Source: Rummeliibacillus pycnus_A
GTDB taxonomy: Bacteria; Bacillota; Bacilli; Bacillales_A; Planococcaceae
DNA: 64,000 nucleotides
Reading direction: 5' to 3'
Assembly: GCF_044359855.1 (NCBI RefSeq)
Contig: NZ_CP132291.1
Location: forward strand, 3,162,001-3,226,000
Notes under the pieces: generated by a model
What the model was told of the DNA's origin: nothing
Seen by the model: only the letters and a program-made list of their open reading frames with translations
Database searches by the model: none
Position numbers and translations under genes: made by a program
Shown here: piece by piece, positions 42,592 through 51,322 of the stretch
Position numbering within the stretch: the first letter of the stretch is position 1
How the letters are laid out: the number at the start of each line of letters is the position of its first letter

Positions 42592-44772
42592 GTGGGAAAG
42601 TATAATTTGAGGTTTGTTAAACCGGTGGCATCGTTAGTTTTAGGGAGTGCTGTAATATTAGGAGCTGTAAGTACGACACAAGTAGAAGCGGATGCGGCAT
42701 CGAGTTATAAAATTTCACATGGTAAACTTGTCGACAAAGCAACTGGTAAAGTTGTGAAAGGGTTCAAATCATTTAATAGCAAACTTTATAAAAATGGCAA
42801 ATTATATACGGGTATAAAAGGTAATATATATTATAAAAATGGCAAAAAAGGAACAGGTAAATATAAAGAAATCTACTATGTGAAGGGTAAGGTATTTACA
42901 GGTATCGATTCGAAATCAGGGAAGTATTATGTAAAAGGTAAGGTCAATAAAGGCCTCGCAGTTTACAAAGATAAATTATATAACGGGGCATCTTTGAACA
43001 AAGGCAAAGTTGTTTATAAAGGTAAACTTTATGACGGTGCTAAATTAAACAAAGGTCTAGTGCTTTATCAAGATAAACTCTATAATGGATCCACTCTGAA
43101 TAAGGGTGTTGTCCAATTCAATAAGCTTTGGTATAAAGATTCAAAACTTGCAAATGGCACAATCAAAACACCTGAAGGCAATGAAATTAAAGTAGTGGAT
43201 GGCAAGAAGGAAGACTTTACATTATCTGTAATGCATACAAATGACACACATGCTCATTTAGATAATATTGCAAAAAGAACAACCGCTATCAAAAATGTCA
43301 GAGCCGAAAAGCCAAATTCATTGCTACTAGATGCAGGTGACGTATTTAGCGGTACACTGTATTTCAATGAATTTAAAGGACAAGCAGATCTTAAGTTTAT
43401 GAACGCATTGGGCTATGATGCTATGACTTTTGGTAACCATGAGTTTGATTTAGGCTCAAGTCCAGAAGGGCACCAAGCACTTGCCGATTTCATCAAAGGA
43501 GCAAACTTCCCATTTGTTAGTGCCAATGTGAACTTTTCAGCGGATGCACGTTTTACAGGTTTATTCACGGATCTAATCTCAAGTAACCCTGAGAAAGGCA
43601 AAATCTACAATGGAATCATTAAAGACATTAACGGTGAAAAAGTAGGTATCTTCGGATTAACAACAGCTGAGACGAAAGATATCTCAAGCCCTGGAAGCAT
43701 TGTTTTTGAAAACTATATAGCGGAAGCTAAAAAAGCAGTAAAGGCATTCGAAGGTAAAGGTGTCGACAAAATTATTGCATTAACACATATTGGTTATGAT
43801 GATAACCCAGCAGTCGATAACGATCTAACATTAGCTGCATCTGTAAAAGGGATTGATGTAATCGTTGGCGGACATAGCCATACACAACTGGATAAACCTG
43901 TGGTTGTTGAAAAAGACAACGACAATAAAGCAAAAGATCCAACAGTCATCGTTCAAGCTTATCAATATAGCGACTTTTTAGGAACAGTAGATGTTGAGTT
44001 CGATTATGCTGGTAAAGTAGTGAAATCAGATGGCAAGTTGATCAAGACAGCTGATTTACCAGAAGATCCAGAAGCTGCTGCGATGCTGAAAGATTACTCT
44101 GAAAAATTGAAGGCGGTTTCTGGTAAATCCATTGGAGCGAAAGCAGAAAGTGAACTCACTAACCCAAGAGTTGATGCAGAAGGTAACGGCATTAGCGTAC
44201 GAAATAGTGAAACAGCTCTAGGTAACATCATTACAGATGGTATGCTTGCAAAAGCAAAAACGTATGATAAAGATATTGTAATGGCAATGCAAAATGGTGG
44301 AGGTATTCGATCAGCTATTCCTGCTGGTGATATTACAGTGGGTGAAGTAATCACTGTTCTACCATTCGGTAACACACTTGCAACGATGTCATTAACTGGT
44401 GCTGAGTTAAAAGAAGCATTTGAAACCAGCCTCAAATCATATCCAAAAGAAAATGGCGGATTCCTACATGTATCTGGAGCTAAAGTAGAATTTGATTCAT
44501 CCAAACCAGCAGGTGAGCGAGTAGTTTCCATCTCATACAAAGACGCAAATGGTAACTACACGCCTATTCAAGATAATCAAACCTACAAAGTTGCGACAAA
44601 TGCCTTCACCGCAAAAGGTGGAGACGGCTTCACAGTTTTCGCCAAAGCATATGCAGAAGGCCGCGTAACAGACCTAGGATTATCAGATTGGGAGAACCTA
44701 GCAGAACATCTAACAAACCTGAAAACTATTCAACCAAAAGTAGAAGGTAGAATTGTAGATGTGAAGAAATAA
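42592..44772 (+). CDS. Secreted 5'-nucleotidase / 2',3'-cyclic phosphodiesterase family
   Basis: Extracellular metallophosphatase removing phosphate from nucleotides. GTG 42592 follows AGGAGG by 8 nt and leads into a signal peptide ('SLVLGSAVILGAVSTTQVEA'). Residues about 45-195 hold repeats of about 17 residues with the pattern Y-KLYNG-LNKG, probably wall-binding. The metallophosphatase domain starts near 208 with HTNDTHAH, then DAGDVFSG, GNHEFD, ALTHIG and GGHSHT. The 5'-nucleotidase C-terminal domain follows with MQNGGGIR, LPFGNTL and 'FTAKGGDGF' (substrate base stacking). No LPXTG motif. A terminator follows. Confidence 0.93.
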   Translation: MGKYNLRFVKPVASLVLGSAVILGAVSTTQVEADAASSYKISHGKLVDKATGKVVKGFKSFNSKLYKNGKLYTGIKGNIYYKNGKKGTGKYKEIYYVKGKVFTGIDSKSGKYYVKGKVNKGLAVYKDKLYNGASLNKGKVVYKGKLYDGAKLNKGLVLYQDKLYNGSTLNKGVVQFNKLWYKDSKLANGTIKTPEGNEIKVVDGKKEDFTLSVMHTNDTHAHLDNIAKRTTAIKNVRAEKPNSLLLDAGDVFSGTLYFNEFKGQADLKFMNALGYDAMTFGNHEFDLGSSPEGHQALADFIKGANFPFVSANVNFSADARFTGLFTDLISSNPEKGKIYNGIIKDINGEKVGIFGLTTAETKDISSPGSIVFENYIAEAKKAVKAFEGKGVDKIIALTHIGYDDNPAVDNDLTLAASVKGIDVIVGGHSHTQLDKPVVVEKDNDNKAKDPTVIVQAYQYSDFLGTVDVEFDYAGKVVKSDGKLIKTADLPEDPEAAAMLKDYSEKLKAVSGKSIGAKAESELTNPRVDAEGNGISVRNSETALGNIITDGMLAKAKTYDKDIVMAMQNGGGIRSAIPAGDITVGEVITVLPFGNTLATMSLTGAELKEAFETSLKSYPKENGGFLHVSGAKVEFDSSKPAGERVVSISYKDANGNYTPIQDNQTYKVATNAFTAKGGDGFTVFAKAYAEGRVTDLGLSDWENLAEHLTNLKTIQPKVEGRIVDVKK

Positions 44773-44778
44773 AAAACT

Positions 44779-44821
44779 AAAATCACCATCTGATGAATTA
44801 GGAATCAGTTGGTGATTTTTT
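44779..44821 (+). terminator. Intrinsic terminator after the 5'-nucleotidase gene
   Basis: Stem AAAATCACCA-T-CTGAT / ATCAG-T-TGGTGATTTT with loop GAATTAGGA and six T. Confidence 0.9.
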
Positions 44822-44891
44822 GATGTTTTTGATAAAAATATATCTATGGTGAATAAATCCCACTTGGTACGATGACGTAAATGGTTGAGAT

Positions 44892-45066
44892 AGCGAATAC
44901 AATTTCAAATAGAGCGAATGAGCAAGCGGAAAGAGCGAATAAACCCCGAGAGAAAGCGAATAAACCCCGAGAGAAAGCGAATAAACCCCGAGAGAAAGCG
45001 AATAAACCCCGAGAGAAAGCGAATAAACCCCGAGAGAAAGCGAATAAACCCCAAGAAAGAGCGAAT
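44892..45066. repeat. 21-bp tandem array, nine units
   Basis: AGCGAAT occurs at 44892, 44913, 44934, 44955, 44976, 44997, 45018, 45039 and 45060, exactly 21 bp apart. The central units (44944-45048) are five identical copies of CCCCGAGAGAAAGCGAATAA plus A; the outer ones diverge. Because 21 is a multiple of three, short ORFs run through it in several frames. I do not regard these as genes. From 45067 to 45320 nothing further is visible. Confidence 0.92.
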
Positions 45067-45321
45067 AAAAAAGAAATCAATGCAACTCATTTCCCACTAG
45101 AGAAGCCTATTTTACTTTTAATTATATTAATGTGTACTAATAAGTGAATAGTATATCCTTATTAAATAGAATTTCATTCATTAATATGAATTAAGAAAAT
45201 TTTTTTAATAAAATCCTCTAAATATACACCCTAATTACCATTAATACTAAAATATAAAACGGAAACTCTACCTCTCTTATGAAAAAAATAACATTTAGTA
45301 TGACATAATTCTCTTATTGTG

Positions 45322-45350
45322 TTGACATATTAGGGGGATTTCAGTATATT
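45322..45350 (+). promoter_or_regulatory. Promoter of the rbs operon
   Basis: Perfect -35 TTGACA (45322-45327), 17-bp spacer, -10 TATATT (45345-45350). Transcription would start near 45357, inside the operator. Confidence 0.85.
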
Positions 45351-45352
45351 AA

Positions 45353-45370
45353 TGTGTAATCGGTTACACA
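45353..45370. promoter_or_regulatory. RbsR operator overlapping a perfect cre site
   Basis: TGTGTAATCGGTTACACA is an 18-bp near-perfect palindrome with a central CG, as LacI-family repressors require. Its inner 14 bp TGTAATCGGTTACA also fit the CcpA cre consensus TGWAANCGNTNWCA at every position. It covers the transcription start, so binding by either protein should repress. Confidence 0.85.
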
Positions 45371-45391
45371 CAGCCGTGAAGGAGGAGAAAT

Positions 45392-46366
45392 ATGGTAACA
45401 ATTAAGGATGTAGGGAAACGTGCAGGCGTTTCTGTTGCTACTGTCTCCAGGTATTTGAATGGAAAAGGCTATGTTAGTGAAGAGGCGAAGCAAGTAATTG
45501 AAAAGGCGATAGCAGAGTTAGATTATAAGCCAAATCAGCTCGCTCGATCATTAAGCACAAAAAAGACTAATATCATTGGTTTACTTGTACCGGACATTAC
45601 CAACCCATTTTTTCCTGAGTTAGCTAGAGCTGTAGAAGATACAGCGTTTGCAAATGGCTATACTGTTGTGCTGTGTAATTCGGGAGAACAGAAAGAAAAA
45701 GAAATTCATTATATAGAATCATTGCAGCAAAAGTATGCTGCGGGATTTATTGTGACGACGAATCAACTAGAAGCGGACTATTATCGTAATATTCAATTAC
45801 CGATTGTTGCTCTCGACAGACGATTAGATCCGTCCATACCGACTGTGACAACAAAAAATGTTGATGGAGCTAAAATTGCAACGGAATATTTAATAGGAAG
45901 AGGATGCAAACACATACTTTGTATGCGAGGTCCCATAGGATTAGATGTTGCAGAAGATCGAATGAAAGGCTTTATTGAAACAGTAGATCACTATCCAAAT
46001 ATAAGAACAGATATCATTACAAGTTTATTTGATTTTGATGAAGCAGAGCATAAAGCATTTGAATTTCTAAAAACACATGAAACAGTTGATGGTATATTCG
46101 CGACAAGTGATGCATCTGCGATTGGAGCGATGAAAGCAGCGCATTCACTAGGCATCCAGATTCCTGGCGATCTTCAATTAGTAGGATTTGACGGAATCAG
46201 TATTGGAAAACTGTTAACACCAGAATTGACGACGGTTGCACAAGATATTTACAAACTCGGCACTGTCGCTACTGAATTGCTCATAAAAAAAATTGAAGAC
46301 GAGGTAATTGAAAGTAATTTAATCGAATTACCTGCAACATTAGTTGTTAGAAGTTCTACGAAATAA
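45392..46366 (+). CDS. rbsR: Ribose operon repressor RbsR (LacI family)
   Basis: DNA-binding repressor of 324 residues. The N-terminal HTH 'TIKDVGKRAGVSVATVSRYLNG' and hinge helix 'PNQLARSLSTKKT' are followed by the PBP-type sensor domain ('IGLLVPDITNPFFPELARAVE', 'DGIFATSDASAIGAMKA'). First gene of the rbs operon; GGAGGAG precedes the ATG. It autoregulates, presumably through the palindrome at 45353. Confidence 0.94.
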   Translation: MVTIKDVGKRAGVSVATVSRYLNGKGYVSEEAKQVIEKAIAELDYKPNQLARSLSTKKTNIIGLLVPDITNPFFPELARAVEDTAFANGYTVVLCNSGEQKEKEIHYIESLQQKYAAGFIVTTNQLEADYYRNIQLPIVALDRRLDPSIPTVTTKNVDGAKIATEYLIGRGCKHILCMRGPIGLDVAEDRMKGFIETVDHYPNIRTDIITSLFDFDEAEHKAFEFLKTHETVDGIFATSDASAIGAMKAAHSLGIQIPGDLQLVGFDGISIGKLLTPELTTVAQDIYKLGTVATELLIKKIEDEVIESNLIELPATLVVRSSTK

Positions 46367-46377
46367 GGAGAGATTTC

Positions 46378-47262
46378 ATGATTACTGTGGTAGGTAGTAT
46401 CAATATGGATTTAGTAGTTGATACAACAATTTTCCCTAAACAAGGTGAGACGGTTTTAGGTAATCGTTTTGAAACAGTACCAGGTGGTAAAGGAGCAAAC
46501 CAAGCAGTAGCAGCTGCAAGACTTGGAGCAGACTTACATATGGTAGGTGCAGTTGGTGAAGATGGCTTTGGCCAAGAATTAACAAATAATTTAAAGGCTG
46601 AAGGTATTCATACACAATATGTATCAACCACAACGAAAGCAGCGACTGGTATTGCCAATATACTACTCTATCAAAATGATAATCGTATTATTGTTGTTCC
46701 AGGAGCAAATGGTTTAGTAACATCAACAGAAATTGATGCTGCTAAAGAAATTATTGAGCAAAGTGAAATGGTCATTTTGCAACTTGAAATACCAGCAAAA
46801 ACGGTTCAATACACATTAAATCTATGCAAAGAACTAGGTGTGCCAGTATTGCTAAATCCTGCACCATCAGAAAACTTTGATGCATCATGGATGGAGTTAA
46901 TCAGCTATATTACACCAAATGAAACAGAATGTGCAGATATTTTCTCAGGTGATTTAGAAAAAACATTAGAAAAATATCCGAACAAATTAATCGTGACACT
47001 TGGCTCTAATGGTGCTCGTTATTTTGATGGGAAAGAGCATATTTTCGTAGAAGGATTTAAAACACAAGCGGTTGATACGACTGGTGCAGGTGACACATTC
47101 AACGGTGCCTTAGCATATGCGGTAACATCTGGACAATCTCTCAAAGAGGCAGTTCGATTTGCCAACATAGCTGCATCATTATCAGTCGAAAAATTTGGAG
47201 CTCAAGGTGGAATGCCAACGCTTCAAATGGTAGAAAGTCGCTTGGGAGGACAGTCATTGTGA
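46378..47262 (+). CDS. rbsK: Ribokinase RbsK
   Basis: PfkB-family kinase phosphorylating ribose to ribose-5-phosphate. N-terminal 'VVGSINMDLV' and 'PGGKGANQAVAAARLGA' bind sugar; the C-terminal signature 'DTTGAGDTFNGALAYA' holds the catalytic Asp. 294 residues, normal. Its stop overlaps the rbsD GTG start by 4 nt (GTGA). Confidence 0.95.
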   Translation: MITVVGSINMDLVVDTTIFPKQGETVLGNRFETVPGGKGANQAVAAARLGADLHMVGAVGEDGFGQELTNNLKAEGIHTQYVSTTTKAATGIANILLYQNDNRIIVVPGANGLVTSTEIDAAKEIIEQSEMVILQLEIPAKTVQYTLNLCKELGVPVLLNPAPSENFDASWMELISYITPNETECADIFSGDLEKTLEKYPNKLIVTLGSNGARYFDGKEHIFVEGFKTQAVDTTGAGDTFNGALAYAVTSGQSLKEAVRFANIAASLSVEKFGAQGGMPTLQMVESRLGGQSL

Positions 47263-47651
47263 AAAAGCATGGAATTTTAAATCGCGAGCTTGCTGGAATC
47301 TTTGCCAAAATTGGTCATACGGACACAATCGTTATTGCTGATTGTGGTTTGCCGATTCCAGATGGCGTTCCTTGTATAGATTTAGCTTATACATTAGGAA
47401 AACCTAGTTTCGCAGATATTTTAGAAGTAGTTTTAGATGATTTTAAAGCTGAAAAAGCTGTAATTGCACAAGAGATGGAAGGTCAAAATACGGCACTACA
47501 CAGTCTTGTTCACCAAGTTCTTTACGTTCCAATTGAAACAGTTAACCACGAGGAACTAAAGGAACTTTCATCTAAAGCAAAAGTAATTATTCGTACTGGC
47601 GAAGCAACACCGTTTGCAAATATCATTTTGCAATCAGGCGTTATATTTTAA
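47259..47651 (+). CDS. rbsD: D-ribose pyranase RbsD
   Basis: Interconverts pyranose and furanose ribose so RbsK can use it. 130 residues with 'KKHGILNRELAGIFAKIGHTD' carrying the catalytic His and 'DCGLPIPDGV'; the C-terminal 'IIRTGEATPFANIILQSGV' is standard. GTG start with GGGAGGA upstream; overlaps rbsK. Confidence 0.95.
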   Translation: MKKHGILNRELAGIFAKIGHTDTIVIADCGLPIPDGVPCIDLAYTLGKPSFADILEVVLDDFKAEKAVIAQEMEGQNTALHSLVHQVLYVPIETVNHEELKELSSKAKVIIRTGEATPFANIILQSGVIF

Positions 47652-47668
47652 CGAGGTGGTGAGACCGA

Positions 47669-49165
47669 ATGATTGAAATGACAGGCATTGATAAAGCCTT
47701 TAGCGGTAATGTCGTGTTGAAAGATGTACAATTTTCACTTGCAGATGGAGAAATCCATGCATTAATGGGTGAAAATGGAGCTGGTAAGTCGACGCTAATG
47801 AAAATTTTAACGGGGATTTATGAGCGAGATGCAGGCATTATTAAAGTAAATGGACAAGAGGTTCATTTTAAATCACCTAAAGAAGCCGAAGCAATGGGGA
47901 TTGCAGTGATCCATCAGGAGCTTAATATTTTACCTGATCTAACAGTTGCTGAAAATTTATTCTTAGGAAATGAACAAACGATTGGCAAATCTGGCATTTT
48001 AAAAACAAAAGAAATGAATAAAGAAGCTAGTCGTATTCTTAGCCAACTCGGTTTAACAATTGATGTAAAAACACCTGCTGGACAATTATCTGTAGGGAAA
48101 CAACAAATTATTGAAATTGCCAAAGCAATTGAAACGCATGCCAAAGTAATCATTATGGATGAACCGACAGCAGCCTTAACAGATCGTGAAATTGAAACGT
48201 TATTTAAAACAATTCGTAAACTACAATCTCAAGGTGTTTCCTTTGTTTATATTTCTCACCGTATGGAAGAGATTTTTGCTATTTGTGATCGCATTACGAT
48301 TTTGCGAGATGGTCAATATGTTGGTGTTCGAATTATTAAAGAAACAACTTTCGATGAAATTGTCAAAATGATGGTTGGTCGTGAACTTGGTGACCGATTC
48401 CCAGAACGAAAAGCAATAATCGGTGATGTTAAGCTCGAAGTGAAAGGGCTTACAAGAAATGGGTATTGCCAAGATATTAACTTCCAGATACGAAAAGGTG
48501 AAGTGCTTGGTATCGCTGGTTTGATGGGTGCTGGTCGTACAGAAGTTGCACAAGCATTGTTTGGCTATCGAAAAATGAACAAAGGTGAAATATTCATAGA
48601 TGGTCAAAAAGTAAAAATTTCCAATCCACTTCAAGCAAAAAAACATGGCATTGGCTATGTAACAGAAGACCGTAAATCAGAAGGGTTAGTAGTTGATTTT
48701 TCTATTAAAGAAAATATTATGCTAACAAACTTAGATAAAGCATCTAAATTAGGTATTATCGATCGTAAAAAAGAAACGAGTTTTGTAGATAAGCTTATTA
48801 AAAAACTTGGGGTTCGTACATCAGGTGCTGCACAAACAGCAAAATCATTAAGTGGTGGTAACCAACAAAAAGTTGTAATCGCTAAATGGTTAGGTGATGA
48901 ACCGAAAATTTTAATATTAGATGAACCAACTCGTGGTGTCGATATCGGTGCAAAAAAAGAAATTTATCAAATTATTAATGACCTTGCAGAACAGGGTGTA
49001 GCGATTTTAATGATTTCGTCAGAGTTACCAGAAGTCATCGGTATGGCTGATCGAGTGCTTGTTATGCATGAAGGTAAAATCACTGGTGAAGTCACAAAAG
49101 AAGAAATGACGCAAGAAAAAATTATGTTTTATGCCACTGGAGGTGACAAAGTTGTCCAAATCTAA
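47669..49165 (+). CDS. rbsA: Ribose ABC transporter ATPase RbsA
   Basis: Tandem ATPase of the ribose importer, 498 residues. First half: Walker A GENGAGKST, signature-like LSVGKQQ, Walker B IIMDEPTAAL. Second half: degenerate P-loop 'GLMGAGRTE', signature LSGGNQQK, 'LILDEPTRGVD'. This asymmetry is typical of sugar-type RbsA proteins. It overlaps rbsC by 14 nt. Confidence 0.95.
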   Translation: MIEMTGIDKAFSGNVVLKDVQFSLADGEIHALMGENGAGKSTLMKILTGIYERDAGIIKVNGQEVHFKSPKEAEAMGIAVIHQELNILPDLTVAENLFLGNEQTIGKSGILKTKEMNKEASRILSQLGLTIDVKTPAGQLSVGKQQIIEIAKAIETHAKVIIMDEPTAALTDREIETLFKTIRKLQSQGVSFVYISHRMEEIFAICDRITILRDGQYVGVRIIKETTFDEIVKMMVGRELGDRFPERKAIIGDVKLEVKGLTRNGYCQDINFQIRKGEVLGIAGLMGAGRTEVAQALFGYRKMNKGEIFIDGQKVKISNPLQAKKHGIGYVTEDRKSEGLVVDFSIKENIMLTNLDKASKLGIIDRKKETSFVDKLIKKLGVRTSGAAQTAKSLSGGNQQKVVIAKWLGDEPKILILDEPTRGVDIGAKKEIYQIINDLAEQGVAILMISSELPEVIGMADRVLVMHEGKITGEVTKEEMTQEKIMFYATGGDKVVQI

Positions 49166-50087
49166 AGATTTAATCCAAAAACTTGGACCACTACTAGGAC
49201 TCCTTTTAATTATCATCATTATTTCAATTATGAGCCCTAGCTTTTTAACAGCTACAAATATTTTCAACGTACTTCGTCAAGTATCAGTTAGTGCGTTAAT
49301 CGCATTCGGGATGACTTTTGTTATCTTAACTGGCGGTATCGATTTATCAGTTGGATCAACCCTAGCCTTAACTGGTGCCATTAGTGCTGGTATGCTTGCA
49401 AGCGGTATGGATCCAATTTTAGCAATGCTTATCGGATTAGCGCTAGGAGCAGTGCTTGGTGCAGTCAATGGTGTCATCATTGCAAAAGGGAAAGTTGCGC
49501 CATTCATCGCAACATTAGCAACAATGACAATCTATCGTGGTATAACACTTGTTTATACAGATGGTAAACCAGTATCAGGCCTTGGTGATTCAATGGTCTT
49601 CCAAATGTTCGGTAAAGGGTATTTCTTAGGAATTCCCGTACCTGTTATCACGATGATCGTGGCATTCTTTGTTCTTTACTTTATCTTACGTAAAACAACA
49701 TTTGGTCGTCGCGTTTATGCAATCGGTGGTAACGAAGAAGCATCTCGTCTTTCAGGTATCAATGTAGACCGCGTAACAATCGCTGTTTACTCACTTACAG
49801 GTATGCTTGCAGCACTATCTGCTTTGATCTTAACTTCACGCCTTAACTCAGCTCAACCAACTGCCGGTGAATCATATGAACTTGATGCCATCGCTGCAGT
49901 TGTACTAGGTGGTACTTCGTTGACAGGTGGTCGCGGTTGGATTTTCGGTACATTAGTGGGTGCGTTAATCATTGGTGTACTAAACAATGGTTTAAATCTT
50001 ATTGGGGTATCTTCATTCTTCCAACAAGTTGTGAAGGGTGTCGTAATATTAATCGCGGTACTTCTTGACCGTAAAAAAACAGCATAG
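49152..50087 (+). CDS. rbsC: Ribose ABC transporter permease RbsC
   Basis: Membrane channel with about 8-10 helices. TTG 49152 is 7 nt after GGAGGT; the ATG at 49131 lies before the ribosome site. Motifs 'MTFVILTGGIDLSVGSTLALTGA' and 'AAVVLGGTSLTGGRGW' are diagnostic of the RbsC/XylH group. It starts inside rbsA, so the two are translationally coupled. Confidence 0.95.
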   Translation: MSKSKDLIQKLGPLLGLLLIIIIISIMSPSFLTATNIFNVLRQVSVSALIAFGMTFVILTGGIDLSVGSTLALTGAISAGMLASGMDPILAMLIGLALGAVLGAVNGVIIAKGKVAPFIATLATMTIYRGITLVYTDGKPVSGLGDSMVFQMFGKGYFLGIPVPVITMIVAFFVLYFILRKTTFGRRVYAIGGNEEASRLSGINVDRVTIAVYSLTGMLAALSALILTSRLNSAQPTAGESYELDAIAAVVLGGTSLTGGRGWIFGTLVGALIIGVLNNGLNLIGVSSFFQQVVKGVVILIAVLLDRKKTA

Positions 50088-50102
50088 GAGAGTATCAATA
50101 CA

Positions 50103-51026
50103 ATGAAAAAACTATCTTGGACTTTAGCATTATCAGCTTCACTACTACTAGGCGCGTGTTCTATGTCACCAAATGGTGATAGCTCATCATCTGATAAAGC
50201 AGAAAAAAAATCTACAGATGATATGAAAATTGGTATGTCAGTTTCAACATTAAACAACCCATTCTTCGTAACACTATCTGACGGTGCAAAAGCAGAAGCG
50301 AAAAAAGATAAAGTGGATTTAACAGTGGTAGATGCACAAGACAATGCTTCAAAACAAGCTTCTGACGTAGAAGACTTAATCCAACAAAAAGTAGACTTAA
50401 TCATCATTAACCCAACAGATTCAGAAGCAGTTGCTTCAGCAGTACAATCTGCTAATGATGCGAATATTCCTGTTATCACTGTTGACCGTTCTTCAGACGG
50501 CGGTAAAGTTGTATCACACATCGCATCAGACAACGTAAAAGGTGGCGAAATGGCTGGCCAATACTTAGAAGAATTAGTAGGCAAAGGTGCAAAAGTTGCT
50601 GAACTTGAAGGTGTAGCTGGTTCATCTGCTGCTCGTGACCGTGGTGAAGGTTTCCACAAAGTAGCTGATAAAGACTTAAAAGTAGTAAAATCTCAAACTG
50701 CTAACTTCAACCGTTCTGAAGGTTTAACAGTAATGGAAAACATTCTTCAATCTAACCCAGATATCAAAGGTGTATTCGCACACAATGACGAAATGGCTCT
50801 AGGTGCTCTTGAAGCAATCGAAGCTGCTCACAAAGACATTAAAGTAGTAGGTTTCGACGCTACTGACGATGCTCAAAAAGCAGTTAAACAAGGCAAAATG
50901 GGTGCAACAATCGCACAAAAACCAACTGAAATTGGACAAATCGCAATCGACACAGCTGTAAAATCACTTAAAGGTGAAAAAGTAGCAAAATCTATCCCAG
51001 TTGATCTTGAATTGATTAAAAAATAG
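50103..51026 (+). CDS. rbsB: Ribose-binding lipoprotein RbsB
   Basis: Substrate-binding lipoprotein of the ribose importer. Lipobox LLGAC, a short Ser/Lys linker, then the type-I PBP fold: 'GMSVSTLNNPFFVTLSDGAKAEA', 'IINPTDSEAVASAV', 'VDRSSDGG', 'HIASDN', 'FAHNDEMALGALEAI', 'VGFDATDDA'. Aromatic and Arg positions that stack on ribose are kept. Codon use is biased to C-ending codons (TTC, AAC), as expected for high expression. Last gene of the operon; terminator at 51050. Confidence 0.96.
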   Translation: MKKLSWTLALSASLLLGACSMSPNGDSSSSDKAEKKSTDDMKIGMSVSTLNNPFFVTLSDGAKAEAKKDKVDLTVVDAQDNASKQASDVEDLIQQKVDLIIINPTDSEAVASAVQSANDANIPVITVDRSSDGGKVVSHIASDNVKGGEMAGQYLEELVGKGAKVAELEGVAGSSAARDRGEGFHKVADKDLKVVKSQTANFNRSEGLTVMENILQSNPDIKGVFAHNDEMALGALEAIEAAHKDIKVVGFDATDDAQKAVKQGKMGATIAQKPTEIGQIAIDTAVKSLKGEKVAKSIPVDLELIKK

Positions 51027-51049
51027 TAAATAATTTATTGAAATAGAGG

Positions 51050-51080
51050 GCCACACTTGGATAACAAGTGTGGCTTTTTT
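51050..51080 (+). terminator. Terminator of the rbs operon
   Basis: Perfect stem GCCACACTTG / CAAGTGTGGC, loop GATAA, and six T. Confidence 0.95.
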
Positions 51081-51095
51081 GATGGGAAAGAAGGT

Positions 51096-51193
51096 TGAGT
51101 GCTGCAAGTAGACTTCTGAGTAGTTCAAGAGAGAGCCTGAGTGGTGCAAGTAGATCGCTGAGTAGTGCAAGGCAAGCTGAGCGGTAAGCAGTG
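51096..51193. repeat. Degenerate 21-bp tandem array (5 units)
   Basis: Units beginning TGAGT start at 51096, 51117, 51138 and 51159 (21 bp apart) and 51178 (19 bp). The common pattern is TGAGTRGTGCAAGTAGA. The sequence is unrelated to the array at 44892, but the period is the same. Confidence 0.8.
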
Positions 51194-51225
51194 TAACAAC
51201 ACATTATTACTACAAAAAATATATT

Positions 51226-51289
51226 TTTACAATTTCATACAATAACTTAACGCCTCCTTTAAATTACCAAAAAACGTATTTTTTATAAT
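51226..51289 (+). promoter_or_regulatory. Candidate PhoP box and -10 of the large phosphatase gene
   Basis: Hexamers TTTACA (51226), CATACA (51236), TTAACG (51247) and TTTAAA (51258) are spaced 10, 11 and 11 bp, like the phoX array but with weaker matches. A TATAAT at 51284-51289 follows. Confidence 0.5.
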
Positions 51290-51322
51290 GAAGATGTAAA
51301 TTAAAAGGAGGTAATGTTCAAA

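Noticed and set aside
44892..45066. CRISPR-like array
   Set aside because: Units are contiguous 21-bp tandem copies with no unique spacers, and no cas genes are present.
44881..45147. 88-residue ORF of ANKPREK repeats over the 21-bp array, with similar ORFs in other frames and strands
   Set aside because: All frames stay open because the unit length is a multiple of three. There is no ribosome site at the ATG, and the edges of the array are degenerate in non-coding fashion.
49853..50659. 268-residue ORF antisense to rbsC/rbsB
   Set aside because: Shadow of highly biased codon use in two clear genes on the other strand; Ser/Ala/Thr-rich translation, no ribosome site.
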